64,000 bases of DNA from an uncultured Roseibium sp. (lineage in GTDB: Bacteria > Pseudomonadota > Alphaproteobacteria > Rhizobiales > Stappiaceae), in NCBI RefSeq assembly GCF_947499295.1, contig NZ_CANMNP010000017.1, positions 62,001 to 126,000 of the forward strand. Reading direction: 5' to 3'. The notes below the pieces were generated by a model. That model was not told the origin of the DNA and did no database searches. It worked only from the letters and a program-made list of their open reading frames with translations. Shown here one piece after another: positions 1 through 9,025 of the stretch (positions are counted from its first letter, which is position 1; every line of letters begins with the position of its first letter). Both the position numbers and the translations under genes were made by a program.

Positions 1-689
1 ATATTCTTGATGTGCCGGTTCTGTTCAATCAGTACGGGCTCGCCGACATCTGGCGTTCAGAATACGAAAAGGTCGGTGTAGCTTGGATTTCCGCCGCTGG
101 TCAGGATCCGTGCAACTTCAACACCAAGAAGGAAATCAAGTCGGTTTCAGATCTTGAGGGGTTGAAGCTCTACACGTTCCCGACAGCTGGCCGCTTCCTG
201 TCGAAATTCGGCGTTGTACCTGTGTCAATACCCTATGAAGATGCCGAAGTTGCTGTGCAAACTGGTGAACTGGACGGGATGGCATGGTCCGGCATCACGG
301 AAGACTACACGGTCGGCTGGGCTGACGTTACGGACTACTTCCTGACAAACAATATTTCCGGTGCCTGGATCGGCTCATGGTTCGTCAACCAGAAGCGTTG
401 GGCAGATCTGCCAGCACATCTCCAGCAACTTGTTCTGGCTGCGACCGAGGCCGGTCATACCTATCGTAACCAGTGGTATTGGGGCGGTGAAGCGCGTCTT
501 CGTGCGAAGGGTGACAAACTACAACTGCGCACCGTTCCGGCTGCCGAATGGGCACAAGTCGAAGATGCTGCCAAGGATTTCTGGAAAGAGATCGCCGCAG
601 AAGGTGAACTTCAAGCCAAGATCATTTCGATCTTCCAGGAATACAATGACGTTATCAACCAGGCAGGTCCTCCCTACAATTTCGGGTGA
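1..689 (+). CDS. TRAP transporter substrate-binding protein (DctP family), 5' partial
   Basis: C-terminal ~229 residues of a periplasmic binding protein of a tripartite ATP-independent (TRAP) transporter. The frame is open from base 3, so the start and signal peptide lie outside the window. The DctP-family core is visible: a DLEGLKLYTFPTAG segment, then a VQTGELDGMAWSG segment forming the ligand pocket and hinge, and a helical C-terminus. The stop is 93 bases before a glutamine-synthetase-like gene on the same strand, so it probably delivers the substrate of the amine pathway encoded downstream. Membrane subunits are not in view and would be expected upstream. The substrate cannot be read from the sequence. 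Confidence 0.85.
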   Translation, partial: ILDVPVLFNQYGLADIWRSEYEKVGVAWISAAGQDPCNFNTKKEIKSVSDLEGLKLYTFPTAGRFLSKFGVVPVSIPYEDAEVAVQTGELDGMAWSGITEDYTVGWADVTDYFLTNNISGAWIGSWFVNQKRWADLPAHLQQLVLAATEAGHTYRNQWYWGGEARLRAKGDKLQLRTVPAAEWAQVEDAAKDFWKEIAAEGELQAKIISIFQEYNDVINQAGPPYNFG

Positions 690-782
690 GATCAGTTCCT
701 GCGGGCTTCGGGGAAGACTTTCTCCGGAGTCCATTCAATGAACTGCAGATAGTACAAGTCCACGAACCAGCGGAAAATAAAA

Positions 783-2150
783 ATGCCTGGCAACCTGACC
801 TTTGACACGCTGAAGTCTCTCGTTTCATCCGGGGAGATCGATACGGTACTCACCTGCATTGTCGACATGCAGGGCAGGCTGATGGGCAAGCGATTTCATG
901 CGCAGCATTTTGTCGAAACTGCCTTTGAAGAGACCCATTGCTGCAACTATCTGCTGGCGACCGACATCGAAATGTATACCGTTGAAGGTTATGCAGCGAC
1001 GAGCTGGTCGGGTGGTTATGGCGACTATGTCATGAAGCCGGATCTGGACAGTTTACGGCTGACGCCATGGCTTGAAGGTACGGTCATGGTGATGTGTGAT
1101 GTGCTTGATCACCATACGCATGAAGAGGTGCCACATTCGCCGCGCGCAATGCTGAAAAAGGTTGTCGGTCTGTTTGCCGACAAGGGGCTGACGCCGATTG
1201 CTGCAACGGAGCTGGAGTTTTTTCTGTTTGAGAAAAGCTTCGACGATATGCGCAAATCCGGCTTTCGCGATCTTGAACCGATCTCCGGTTACAACGAAGA
1301 CTATCATATCCTGCAGACAACCAAGGAAGAGGACGTCATGCGTCCCTTGCGGAACGGTCTTTATGGCGCAGGGATCCCGGTTGAGAACACCAAAGGTGAA
1401 GCTGAGACCGGTCAGGAAGAACTGAACATCAAATACGCTCCGGCCATGGATACGGCCGAGAACCACACAATCGCCAAGCACGCGGTAAAAGAGATTGCCT
1501 GGGCCAAGGGCCGCTCGGCGTCTTTTCTGGCAAAGTGGCGCAGCGACAAGGTGGGGTCGTCGTCACACGTACATCAGTCCCTTTTCGACAAGAAAGGCAA
1601 CAATGTCTTTTGCGATGGCAAGGGCGACTACGGCATGTCCGAAACGATGTGCCACTACCTTGCGGGCCTGATCAAATACGCACCGGACTACACCTATTTT
1701 CTGGCCCCTTACATCAATAGCTACAAGCGTTTCCAGAAGGGAACCTTTGCTCCGACAAAGACCGTCTGGTCGGTCGACAACCGCACAGCCGGTTTCCGGC
1801 TGTGCGGGGAACACACCAAGGCGCTCAGGGTCGAATGCCGGATCGGTGGGTCCGATCTTAACCCCTATCTGGCACTGGCTGCCCAGCTTGCCGCCGGCCT
1901 GCGCGGCATTGAAGAAAAATTGCCGCTCGATCCTCCAACGGCGGGCGATGTCTACGAGGCGAAACGGGCGCGGGAAATCCCTCACACGCTTCGCGATGCG
2001 CGTGAGACCATGCGCAAATCAAAGTTTCTGCGCGAGACCTTTTCCGACGCCGTGGTGGATCACTACGCCAGGGCGGCCGAGTGGGAAGTCGAGGAGTTCG
2101 ACCGCGCCGTGACGGATTACGAAATTGCCCGTGGTTTCGAGCGTGCGTGA
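783..2150 (+). CDS. Glutamine synthetase family protein (PuuA-like gamma-glutamyl-amine ligase)
   Basis: 455 residues, the length of class I-type GS and gamma-glutamylpolyamine ligases. Visible GS landmarks: the metal-binding ELEFF near residue 140, the ATP/metal histidine in SSSHVHQSL near 260, NSYKRFQKGTFAPTK near 310, and the RVECRIGGSDLNPYLALAAQ motif near 350. The motif wording NRTAGFRLCG and ECRIGGSDLNP resembles PuuA/GlnT-type enzymes more than GlnA, and there is no GlnA-type adenylylation loop. GS-like enzymes of this group ligate glutamate to an amine using ATP. Neighbouring aldehyde and alcohol dehydrogenases support a catabolic rather than ammonia-assimilating role. The exact amine is unknown; an amino alcohol such as ethanolamine is a reasonable guess. 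Confidence 0.85.
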   Translation: MPGNLTFDTLKSLVSSGEIDTVLTCIVDMQGRLMGKRFHAQHFVETAFEETHCCNYLLATDIEMYTVEGYAATSWSGGYGDYVMKPDLDSLRLTPWLEGTVMVMCDVLDHHTHEEVPHSPRAMLKKVVGLFADKGLTPIAATELEFFLFEKSFDDMRKSGFRDLEPISGYNEDYHILQTTKEEDVMRPLRNGLYGAGIPVENTKGEAETGQEELNIKYAPAMDTAENHTIAKHAVKEIAWAKGRSASFLAKWRSDKVGSSSHVHQSLFDKKGNNVFCDGKGDYGMSETMCHYLAGLIKYAPDYTYFLAPYINSYKRFQKGTFAPTKTVWSVDNRTAGFRLCGEHTKALRVECRIGGSDLNPYLALAAQLAAGLRGIEEKLPLDPPTAGDVYEAKRAREIPHTLRDARETMRKSKFLRETFSDAVVDHYARAAEWEVEEFDRAVTDYEIARGFERA

Positions 2151-2282
2151 TGAACTGGCAGCTCTCGATATCGGCCTCCGTTAGAGGACCTGTCAGAGTT
2201 TGCGAAGTCGAAAACGCCAAAACAAAGAGCCAGTCACTTTCGAAAAAGCCGCACGGAAAGATGCGGATATGAGAGGTTCAAA

Positions 2283-3671
2283 ATGTCAGATGTGATCAAG
2301 CTGATCTCGCCAGTTGACGGGTCGGTCTATGCGGAACGAGCTGCACTTGATGGAACAGCCGTCGAAAAGGTCATTTCGGCGGCACGGTCGGCCCAACCCG
2401 GCTGGGCGGCTACACCGATTGCCGAGCGGGTCGCTTACTGCCTGAAAGCACTGGAAGCGCTGAAGGCGATGAATGACGATGTCGTGCCTGAGCTTGCCTG
2501 GCAGATGGGGCGTCCAATCCGGTATGGCGGCGAACTGGGCGGCACGATTGAGCGGACCGAATATTGCGCCAAGATTGCCGAAGAGGCGTTGGCCGATATC
2601 GAGCGAACGGACAAGCCGGGTTTCAAGAGATATCTGAAGCGTGTGCCTCTCGGGATCGTCATGGTAATCGCACCCTGGAACTACCCGTTCATGACCGCGA
2701 TCAACACGATCATGCCCGCGCTGATGGCAGGCAATGTGATTGTCCTGAAGCACGCGGCACAAACGCTGCTGGTTGGTGAACGCCTCGCAAAGGCCTTTGA
2801 AGCCGCGGGACTGCCCAATGGCGTCTTTCAGAACATTGTTCTTACCCATCAGGGAACCGAGAAACTGCTTGGTTCGGGTCTGATTGATCATGTGAATTTC
2901 ACCGGATCAGTCGCCGGTGGACGGGCAATTGAAAAAGCACTGGCCGGGACATTCGCGACACTCGGTCTTGAGCTTGGCGGCAAGGACCCGGCCTATGTGC
3001 GGGCTGATGCAGATCTTTCCTACGCGGTTGAAAACCTTGTCGATGGTGCGTTCTACAATGCAGGGCAATGCTGCTGCGGTATTGAGCGTGTTTATGTCCA
3101 CGAAAGCCTCTACGAAAGGTTCGTCGACGGATTTGTGGACCTGACGAGCCAATACAAGCTTGGCAACCCCTTGGACGAGGCGACAACGCTGGGTCCGATG
3201 GCACAGGCGCGGTTTGCTGCGTGGGTGCGCGAACAGACACAAGAAGCCCTGCGCAAGGGCGCGAGGTCTCATATCGATGTGTCAAAGTTTTCTGAAGACA
3301 AGGACGGTACGCCCTACCTCGCACCGCAAGTCCTGACAGACGTAAACCACCAGATGTCTGTCATGCGGGAAGAGAGCTTTGGTCCCGTCGTCGGCATCAT
3401 GAAGGTGAAGGATGATGAGGAAGCGCTCCAATTCATGAATGACAGTCCCTATGGCCTGACGGCTTCGATCTGGACTGAAGACGTGCAGGCTGCAGCCAAT
3501 ATCGGCAACCGGATTGAAACCGGCACGGTGTTCATGAACCGCTGCGACTATCTTGACCCGGCGCTTGTCTGGACCGGCGTCAAGGAAACCGGCAAGGGCG
3601 CAGCGCTCTCGGAGATCGGTTTTCACAACCTGACCCAGCCGCGCTCCTTCCACTTCCGCGTCGAGCACTGA
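2283..3671 (+). CDS. Aldehyde dehydrogenase family protein
   Basis: 462-residue NAD(P)-dependent aldehyde dehydrogenase, oxidising an aldehyde to a carboxylate. The fold signatures are clear: APWNYPF (cofactor site), the FTGSVAGG glycine loop, ELGGKDPAYV with the general-base glutamate, and the catalytic cysteine in FYNAGQCCCGIERV. The C-terminal EESFGPVVGI and MNRCDYLDP motifs also fit. Start chosen at ATG 2283, preceded by GAGAGG. It lies 132 bases after the GS-like gene and 168 before the iron alcohol dehydrogenase, same strand. Inferred role: oxidation of a gamma-glutamylated amino aldehyde produced by the neighbouring enzymes. Confidence 0.93.
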   Translation: MSDVIKLISPVDGSVYAERAALDGTAVEKVISAARSAQPGWAATPIAERVAYCLKALEALKAMNDDVVPELAWQMGRPIRYGGELGGTIERTEYCAKIAEEALADIERTDKPGFKRYLKRVPLGIVMVIAPWNYPFMTAINTIMPALMAGNVIVLKHAAQTLLVGERLAKAFEAAGLPNGVFQNIVLTHQGTEKLLGSGLIDHVNFTGSVAGGRAIEKALAGTFATLGLELGGKDPAYVRADADLSYAVENLVDGAFYNAGQCCCGIERVYVHESLYERFVDGFVDLTSQYKLGNPLDEATTLGPMAQARFAAWVREQTQEALRKGARSHIDVSKFSEDKDGTPYLAPQVLTDVNHQMSVMREESFGPVVGIMKVKDDEEALQFMNDSPYGLTASIWTEDVQAAANIGNRIETGTVFMNRCDYLDPALVWTGVKETGKGAALSEIGFHNLTQPRSFHFRVEH

Positions 3672-3732
3672 AGACGCGTAAATGCGAAAGTTCGCCCGGA
3701 GCCTTGGCTGGCCAAACCGCTAGCGCAGTCTG

Positions 3733-3799
3733 CTCCGGTCTGTCCGGAGGCCGAATTTCGGGCACCTGCAAAATGAAATCCGGTCCCTGTGAAACAGGG
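3733..3799 (+). promoter_or_regulatory. Two small hairpins between aldehyde dehydrogenase and alcohol dehydrogenase genes
   Basis: CTCCGG (3733-3738) pairs with CCGGAG (3744-3749) across a 5-base loop. CCCTGT (3785-3790) pairs with ACAGGG (3794-3799) across a 3-base loop. Neither is followed by a T-run, so these look like intercistronic processing or stability elements rather than terminators. No protein-binding site is recognised. Confidence 0.3.
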
Positions 3800-3839
3800 G
3801 CTCAGCAAAGACACAGAGTTTCAAACCAACGAGACGAAC

Positions 3840-5003
3840 ATGAGCTCACTTCCTTCCGTTAACTGGTCTTATCCGACCTCCGTACGATTTGGTGCAGGTC
3901 GCATCAAGGAGCTGCCAAAGGCGGTTATGGCCGTCGGCATGACCAATCCGTTGCTGGTCACCGATCCGGGGCTTGCCGGTTTGCCGATGGTCGCTGAAGC
4001 GATTGCCAACCTGGAAGCTGCAGGCCTCAAGGCGGCCGTCTTTTCCGACGTCAAGCCCAACCCGGTCGACAGCAATATTTCTGCTGGGGTCGCTGCCTTC
4101 AAGGCAGGTAACCACGATGGTGTCATTGCGTTTGGCGGCGGCTCCGGGCTTGATGCCGGCAAGCTGATCGCCTTCATGTCAGGTCAGTCCCGCCCGATCT
4201 GGGACTTTGAGGATATTGGCGACTGGTGGAAGCGCGCCGAACCTGATGGCATCGCGCCGATTATCGCCGTGCCGACAACCGCGGGTACCGGCTCGGAAGT
4301 CGGCCGGGCGGGTGTTGTCACCAATGAGGCAACCCATACGAAAAAGGTTATATTCCACCCGAAAATGCTGCCGGAAATCGTCATTTGTGACCCTGAGCTG
4401 ACGGTTGGTATGCCGCGCTTCATAACCATTGGCACAGGCATGGATGCATTGGCGCATTGCTTGGAGGCCTATTCGGCCCCGATGTATCACCCGATGTCAG
4501 AGGGCATTGCCCTGGAAGGAATGCGGCTGGTTTTTGAATACCTGCCCAAGGTGGCCGCCGACGGATCTGATCTCGAAGCCCGCGGTCATCTGATGAGTGC
4601 CGCTGCAATGGGCGCTGTTGCATTTCAAAAAGGTCTTGGTGCGATCCACTCGCTCTCCCATCCGGTTGGCGCGCTTTACGATACGCACCACGGCATGACC
4701 AACGCTGTGTTCATGCCTTACGTTTTGCAATTCAACAAATCAGCAATCGAGCACAAGTTCGAGCGCTTGGCCGGGTTCCTCGGTATTGCCGGTGGCTATC
4801 AGGGTGTTCTGGATGCTGTCTTGAAACTGCGGGCAGACCTTGACGTGCCGCACACGCTTTCGGGGCTGAACGTCGATGCCAGCAAGCGCGATCTGATCGC
4901 GGAGATGGCTATTGTCGATCCAACGGCAGGTGGCAACCCGGTCAAGCTGACCAAAGACGGGGCCCTGGAGATCTTTGACAAGGCTCAGTCGGGCACGGTT
5001 TGA
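3840..5003 (+). CDS. Iron-containing (type III) alcohol dehydrogenase
   Basis: 387 residues from the chosen ATG, the usual size of Fe-ADH enzymes. An in-frame GTG 51 bases upstream would add a non-family extension, so it is not used. Family features: a GAGRIKELPKA dinucleotide-fold start, the GGGSGLDAGK cofactor loop near 100, PTTAGTGSEVGR near 140, and metal-ligand histidines in the MDALAHCLEAY region near 200 and HSLSHPVGALYDTHHG near 265. It oxidises an alcohol to the aldehyde with NAD. In context it would feed the adjacent aldehyde dehydrogenase. Last gene of the operon, followed by a strong terminator. Confidence 0.92.
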   Translation: MSSLPSVNWSYPTSVRFGAGRIKELPKAVMAVGMTNPLLVTDPGLAGLPMVAEAIANLEAAGLKAAVFSDVKPNPVDSNISAGVAAFKAGNHDGVIAFGGGSGLDAGKLIAFMSGQSRPIWDFEDIGDWWKRAEPDGIAPIIAVPTTAGTGSEVGRAGVVTNEATHTKKVIFHPKMLPEIVICDPELTVGMPRFITIGTGMDALAHCLEAYSAPMYHPMSEGIALEGMRLVFEYLPKVAADGSDLEARGHLMSAAAMGAVAFQKGLGAIHSLSHPVGALYDTHHGMTNAVFMPYVLQFNKSAIEHKFERLAGFLGIAGGYQGVLDAVLKLRADLDVPHTLSGLNVDASKRDLIAEMAIVDPTAGGNPVKLTKDGALEIFDKAQSGTV

Positions 5004-5028
5004 GGCCCGACGTCTTCTCAAACCGATT

Positions 5029-5055
5029 GGCGCGCTTCAAGGCGCGCCTTTTTTG
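5029..5055 (+). terminator. Rho-independent terminator
   Basis: GGCGCGC (5029-5035) pairs with GCGCGCC (5042-5048) across a 6-base loop and is followed at once by seven T. It sits 25 bases after the alcohol dehydrogenase stop and closes the plus-strand amine operon before the convergent AraC gene. Confidence 0.9.
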
Positions 5056-5098
5056 TGTTTATGCCAAGACACGCTAACGAAGAACATCATCTCGTACC

Positions 5099-6106
5099 TC
5101 AAGTCCCCTCCGACTTGCGCCAGGCGTCCGGCGTCGTGCCGGTTGTGCGCAGGAACTCGCGATTGAAGTTCGACTTGGTCGAAAACCCTGACCTGAACAT
5201 CGCCTCGGTCACAGTGACGTTGTCCTGACGCAGCAAGCGGCAGGCCTCGTCGATGCGGAAGTCGTTGACATAGCGCGAGACGTTCTTGTCGCGAACCTTG
5301 TTGATCGCTTGTGAAACCTGACGGGGAGGCAGGCCCGCGGCGCGGGCAAGCCGGGACAGATTCAGGTTTTCATCACGGTATAGGTTCTTTTCACTCATCA
5401 GTGTGTCGACGCGGGAAACAATGTCCGTATCAGCGCTTGTGGGGGCAGGCGGTAATTTTTCAACATCTCCTGTCGAAAGTACCTGCGTTTTGCCTGCAGC
5501 AAGGGCGGCCAAACCAATAATCAGCAAGCTTAGGATATTGGCATTGCTGACGAGCATGGCGGCATTCGAACCGCCGGAACGCTCGAAATCCAACAGGATG
5601 AGCCAGTCAAAGCCTGCGGATGCCAAGAGGCAGGCCGCCGCCCACCAGATCGCCCGATTGGCAAGAGAAGCGCTGTCAAGTCGGGCCAGTTCCAGACTGT
5701 CCGGACCGGATCTGGCCAAAATTGCCAAGGCAAGTGCATAGGCAAGAACAAGAACGAGCAGAAAGCTGTCGATGAATTGCGGTGCAAGCAACAAAAGGCA
5801 GACTGCGCTGAAGGCCGCCAGCGGCACAGCTGCAAGACGCATTGCATCTGGTTTCATTCGATCGCGAAGACCGCGAAAGCTCTCGTAGGTGAGTGGTGGC
5901 AGCATTGCGGCAAGAACAGGCTGGACGAAACGAAGTGCGTCCAGCTGGTAACCCCAGCGCAATCCTAGAACGATCGATTGCAGGCAGCACAAGGCGATAA
6001 GCATCAGAAATGCGCGTGTCGTTGAGTGAGTGTCACTCCGGCGGAGCAATACAAACACCAATGCAAGCAGTATCGCATTCACAAAGGGCAGGGGAACGAA
6101 CAGCAC
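5099..6106 (-). CDS. AraC family transcriptional regulator with membrane-embedded N-terminal domain
   Basis: 335 residues. The first ~210 residues hold about seven hydrophobic segments (for example LPFVNAILLALVFVLL at the start, and LLVLVLAYALALAILA), followed by a short linker. The C-terminal ~100 residues are an AraC/XylS double helix-turn-helix (NLSRLARAAGLPPRQVSQAINK, then ACRLLRQDNVTVTEAMFRSGFSTKSNFNREF). The start is GTG at 6106. This is a membrane-integrated one-component regulator architecture, presumably sensing a signal at the inner membrane. It converges on the amine operon. Its target is unknown; the alpha/beta hydrolase diverging from it is one candidate. Confidence 0.88.
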   Translation of the reverse strand: MLFVPLPFVNAILLALVFVLLRRSDTHSTTRAFLMLIALCCLQSIVLGLRWGYQLDALRFVQPVLAAMLPPLTYESFRGLRDRMKPDAMRLAAVPLAAFSAVCLLLLAPQFIDSFLLVLVLAYALALAILARSGPDSLELARLDSASLANRAIWWAAACLLASAGFDWLILLDFERSGGSNAAMLVSNANILSLLIIGLAALAAGKTQVLSTGDVEKLPPAPTSADTDIVSRVDTLMSEKNLYRDENLNLSRLARAAGLPPRQVSQAINKVRDKNVSRYVNDFRIDEACRLLRQDNVTVTEAMFRSGFSTKSNFNREFLRTTGTTPDAWRKSEGT

Positions 6107-6240
6107 AGCGGATCACCGAAGAAGCGGTAGCGTGAGTCCTATTTCACGATTTGGGAATGACTGAATCGCGAACCAGGACGATTTTGTGATCCTGTTTAGC
6201 AAGTGTGAAGCCAATGATCCAATGAACAGTGAGACCGAAA

Positions 6241-7314
6241 ATGCGACTTCTTTCACTTGTCTTTTCCCTGGCTTTGACGACCACCCTGAACACTGGTGCA
6301 GCTGCATCCGAAGTTGCTGGCTTCAAGGAAATTCGAATTCATTCCGAGGCCCGAAACAAAGATCTGTCGGTTTTCGTCTGGTATCCTGCAAACGCCGGAG
6401 GAGAGGCCGTTCTGGTTGGCGAAGACAGGATTTTCGAAGGTACTCCGGCCTTTGCCGATGCGCCGGTCGCCAATGGGAACCACCCGTTGATCCTTCTTTC
6501 TCACGGCTCTGGTGCGACAGCTCAAAAAATGGCCTGGATCGCGACCGCACTGGCAGAGGCAGGCTTTGTTGTTGCAGGTCCAAATCATCCGAGAACGACC
6601 AGTGGCGATTCCACCCCGGAAGATACGCCGAAGCTTTGGGAGCGCACCGACGATCTCTCCACGGTCCTGAGTGCGTTGCTTGACGATCCGAAACTTCGAA
6701 CTGCCATCGATCCTGACAAGGTGGGCGCGCTCGGATTTTCCCTTGGCGGTGCCGCGGTTCTGCAGCTTGCTGGTGCAAGAGCGTTGCTTGATGACTATAT
6801 CCGCTATTGCGACACCTATCCTGACATGCCGGATTGTCGCTGGTTCGCCGGAGGACGGGCATACGTGGACCAGAAAGAGTATCAGGTCGAGCCTTATGAC
6901 CTTGGAAATGTCGATCGGGCGCATTTTGAACAGTCAAATCATGACGTCAGGCTTCAAGCGGTGGTCGCCGTTGACCCTGCTCTGGCCACTGCATTTGACC
7001 TGGAAAGCCTCCAAGCGGTTAAGCCACCGCTTCACTTTGTCAATCTCGGCACACACGGAACCGTTCCGATTGCCGTCAGATCCGACACATTGGCTTCAAG
7101 TGTGTCCCATGGCTCGCTCACACATATAGAGGGGGCAGTCCATTTCAGTTTTCTTCCGGTCTGCAAACGGGATGCCAAAGCTTTCATGAAGGCGATTGGT
7201 GAAACCGACGCATTGTGTTCGGACGAAGGGAGCCGTTCACGCTCTGCACTTCACAAGGAGCTTGAGCAAACGATCGTGGACCTCTTTCGCGACAGCTTTT
7301 TGACAGCTGAGTGA
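6241..7314 (+). CDS. Exported alpha/beta hydrolase (dienelactone/PAF-acetylhydrolase-like)
   Basis: 357 residues beginning with a signal peptide (MRLLSLVFSLALTTTLNTGAAAS). ATG 6241 is chosen over the in-frame GTG 6229 because it gives a clean signal sequence. The mature protein reads like the PAF-acetylhydrolase/dienelactone hydrolase group: an LILLSHGSG oxyanion region, NHPRTT, and the nucleophile elbow GALGFSLGGAAVLQ near residue 170. A late histidine in EGAVHFSF probably completes the triad. Cysteines in the mature part (YCDTYPDMPDCRW) suggest a periplasmic disulfide. The substrate is unknown; ester or lactone cleavage is the family role. Monocistronic, divergent from the AraC gene. Confidence 0.85.
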   Translation: MRLLSLVFSLALTTTLNTGAAASEVAGFKEIRIHSEARNKDLSVFVWYPANAGGEAVLVGEDRIFEGTPAFADAPVANGNHPLILLSHGSGATAQKMAWIATALAEAGFVVAGPNHPRTTSGDSTPEDTPKLWERTDDLSTVLSALLDDPKLRTAIDPDKVGALGFSLGGAAVLQLAGARALLDDYIRYCDTYPDMPDCRWFAGGRAYVDQKEYQVEPYDLGNVDRAHFEQSNHDVRLQAVVAVDPALATAFDLESLQAVKPPLHFVNLGTHGTVPIAVRSDTLASSVSHGSLTHIEGAVHFSFLPVCKRDAKAFMKAIGETDALCSDEGSRSRSALHKELEQTIVDLFRDSFLTAE

Positions 7315-7342
7315 AACCGGCCATCGCACTTTACCGTCGATT

Positions 7343-7882
7343 TCAGGCCCGTAAGTCGGAGAGCTTCGCAGGGCCTGCTATTTCGGTGACAAGACCTGAC
7401 TTGACATCGTAAAGCAGTGCCGACACCACAAGCGTTCCAGGAATTTCAGGCGCATCTCGCAGGCGGGCAATGTCGGTCCGCAAGTCCGTTGGCTGGTCGG
7501 TGATGGCATAGCTCGAGACTTCGATGCCGAGTTTCTTTTTCAAAGCGTCCTGAAAGTCGGGGTTGGCAAAGTTCTGTGCCCCGCAATGCGTATGCTGCAT
7601 CAAAACGACATTGAAAGCCGGGGCATCGTCTTGTGTGAGTTTGGCCACCATCATGGACAGCGCGGCGATCTCTTCGATTACGGATCGCGTGACCCGTCCG
7701 CCATTGTTCCGCAGGACGACGGCATCACCGAGTTCCAGGCCGAGCACATGAGCCGGATCGACGCGGGCGTCGATACAGGTCAGGACCAGAGTGTTGAGTT
7801 TCGGAAGAACGGGCAATTCCGAAGCTGCGAAGTCCTCGGCGAACAGACGATTGCGTTCATAAAGAACGGAATTCTCGGACAT
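7343..7882 (-). CDS. Beta-class carbonic anhydrase
   Basis: 179 residues. Zinc ligands and active-site pair of beta carbonic anhydrases are visible: Cys36, Asp38 and Arg40 in CIDAR, and His97 with Cys100 in HTHCG. It interconverts CO2 and bicarbonate. The length suits the short beta-CA-like clade. A good ribosome site (AGGGAA) precedes ATG 7882. It follows the NmrA-like oxidoreductase gene by 25 bases on the same strand, so both are probably cotranscribed from the operator region at 9026-9071. Why a carbonic anhydrase is paired with that oxidoreductase is not clear. Confidence 0.9.
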   Translation of the reverse strand: MSENSVLYERNRLFAEDFAASELPVLPKLNTLVLTCIDARVDPAHVLGLELGDAVVLRNNGGRVTRSVIEEIAALSMMVAKLTQDDAPAFNVVLMQHTHCGAQNFANPDFQDALKKKLGIEVSSYAITDQPTDLRTDIARLRDAPEIPGTLVVSALLYDVKSGLVTEIAGPAKLSDLRA

Positions 7883-7907
7883 GGTAATTCCCTATTAAAC
7901 CTGGTGG

Positions 7908-9014
7908 TTAGACAACACGAGCGAGTTTGGAAGTCGTGTGGTGGACAGTGTGGGTCTGCAGCCACTCGGGCGTGTCCTGGCTGAAACTGGGTGTTGCGAT
8001 CTGCACATAGTCGCGGGCTGACTGGACACGGCTGAGGTCAAGAGCCGGGGTCAACGCAATTTTCAGAAAACCCGCCATCGCACGTGCGGTGCCGGTCATG
8101 CTTTGCCGCAGCTTCGGACGGGAGGCGACCAGCCGCCGGACGATGCTTTCAAAACGTTCCGGGTCGCGCCCGCCAACCAGACGCACATCATCGGTCGGTG
8201 CGTTCACAGCGAAACTGCCGCGCCTATATTCCTCAGCATAAATTGCCAGTTGGGAGACCGCAGCTTCCGAATAGTTGGAAGGCGGCAGGGCGCGGAGCGC
8301 CTTGGTCATCATCCTTTCGGAAATGTTCTTGTATGTGACCCGACGCTTGAGGGCTTTGCCCATAGCTGCCGCAATCTCGTCAGGGGACAGGAGTTCCGGT
8401 CCTGTGGGCCGATAGGATCTGCTTGCGTGGGTCTCCGGATCGGCAAGGGAGCCGACAACAACGCTGGCAATGTCTTCATTCGATGGTGGTGCGTTCTTCT
8501 TCTTTCCACCTTCGCCAAGGGGCATGGTGAAGACGCCAAGGTGAGCAGCCATATCGATGACCATCAGGTAGTTGTCGGCGAACCAGCCCGGATTGACGGA
8601 TGTTACGCTGGTACTGCCAAGCAGACGCACCAGCGCATCTGACAGGTAGACCTCCCTTGTGAAGAGCGATGGATGATCGACTGAGGTCAGCCACTGGCCA
8701 AGGGTAACGACGTGTTCGAGCTTCGCTTCATTGGCGGCCACCGTGAAGACAGCATTGAAGTGCAGTCCGTTAGGCGCTGTCGGTGCGCATTGATAGGCGC
8801 GTTGGATGCCGTCCATGGCGACGCGCATGTCCGACAGGGCATACTGGTTGCCGACCATTATTTCTGCGCCCGCGCGTTCCAGCATTTCAGCACGCCCGTC
8901 GCGCCTTCTCAAAAAGGCACGGACCGGAAACCCTTTTTCAAGCAGCTGCATAGTGACAGGCAGTCCGGTTTTTCCTCCTGCGCTCGTGACGAGGATCTTT
9001 GGTTTGAGGGACAT
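7908..9014 (-). CDS. NmrA-like NAD(P)-binding oxidoreductase
   Basis: 368 residues. The N-terminus has a Rossmann glycine motif (ILVTSAGGKTGLPV) followed by AFLRRRDGRAEMLERAGAE, as in atypical short-chain dehydrogenases of the NmrA family; there is no catalytic YxxxK, so it may act as a redox-sensing or quinone-type reductase. ATG 9014 is preferred over ATG 9020 because AAGG then has a 6-base spacing. It continues for ~60 residues past the usual NmrA core. Divergent from a TetR gene, with paired palindromes between them, so it is the likely repressed target. The substrate is unknown. Confidence 0.82.
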   Translation of the reverse strand: MSLKPKILVTSAGGKTGLPVTMQLLEKGFPVRAFLRRRDGRAEMLERAGAEIMVGNQYALSDMRVAMDGIQRAYQCAPTAPNGLHFNAVFTVAANEAKLEHVVTLGQWLTSVDHPSLFTREVYLSDALVRLLGSTSVTSVNPGWFADNYLMVIDMAAHLGVFTMPLGEGGKKKNAPPSNEDIASVVVGSLADPETHASRSYRPTGPELLSPDEIAAAMGKALKRRVTYKNISERMMTKALRALPPSNYSEAAVSQLAIYAEEYRRGSFAVNAPTDDVRLVGGRDPERFESIVRRLVASRPKLRQSMTGTARAMAGFLKIALTPALDLSRVQSARDYVQIATPSFSQDTPEWLQTHTVHHTTSKLARVV

Positions 9015-9025
9015 GGGCATCCTTT

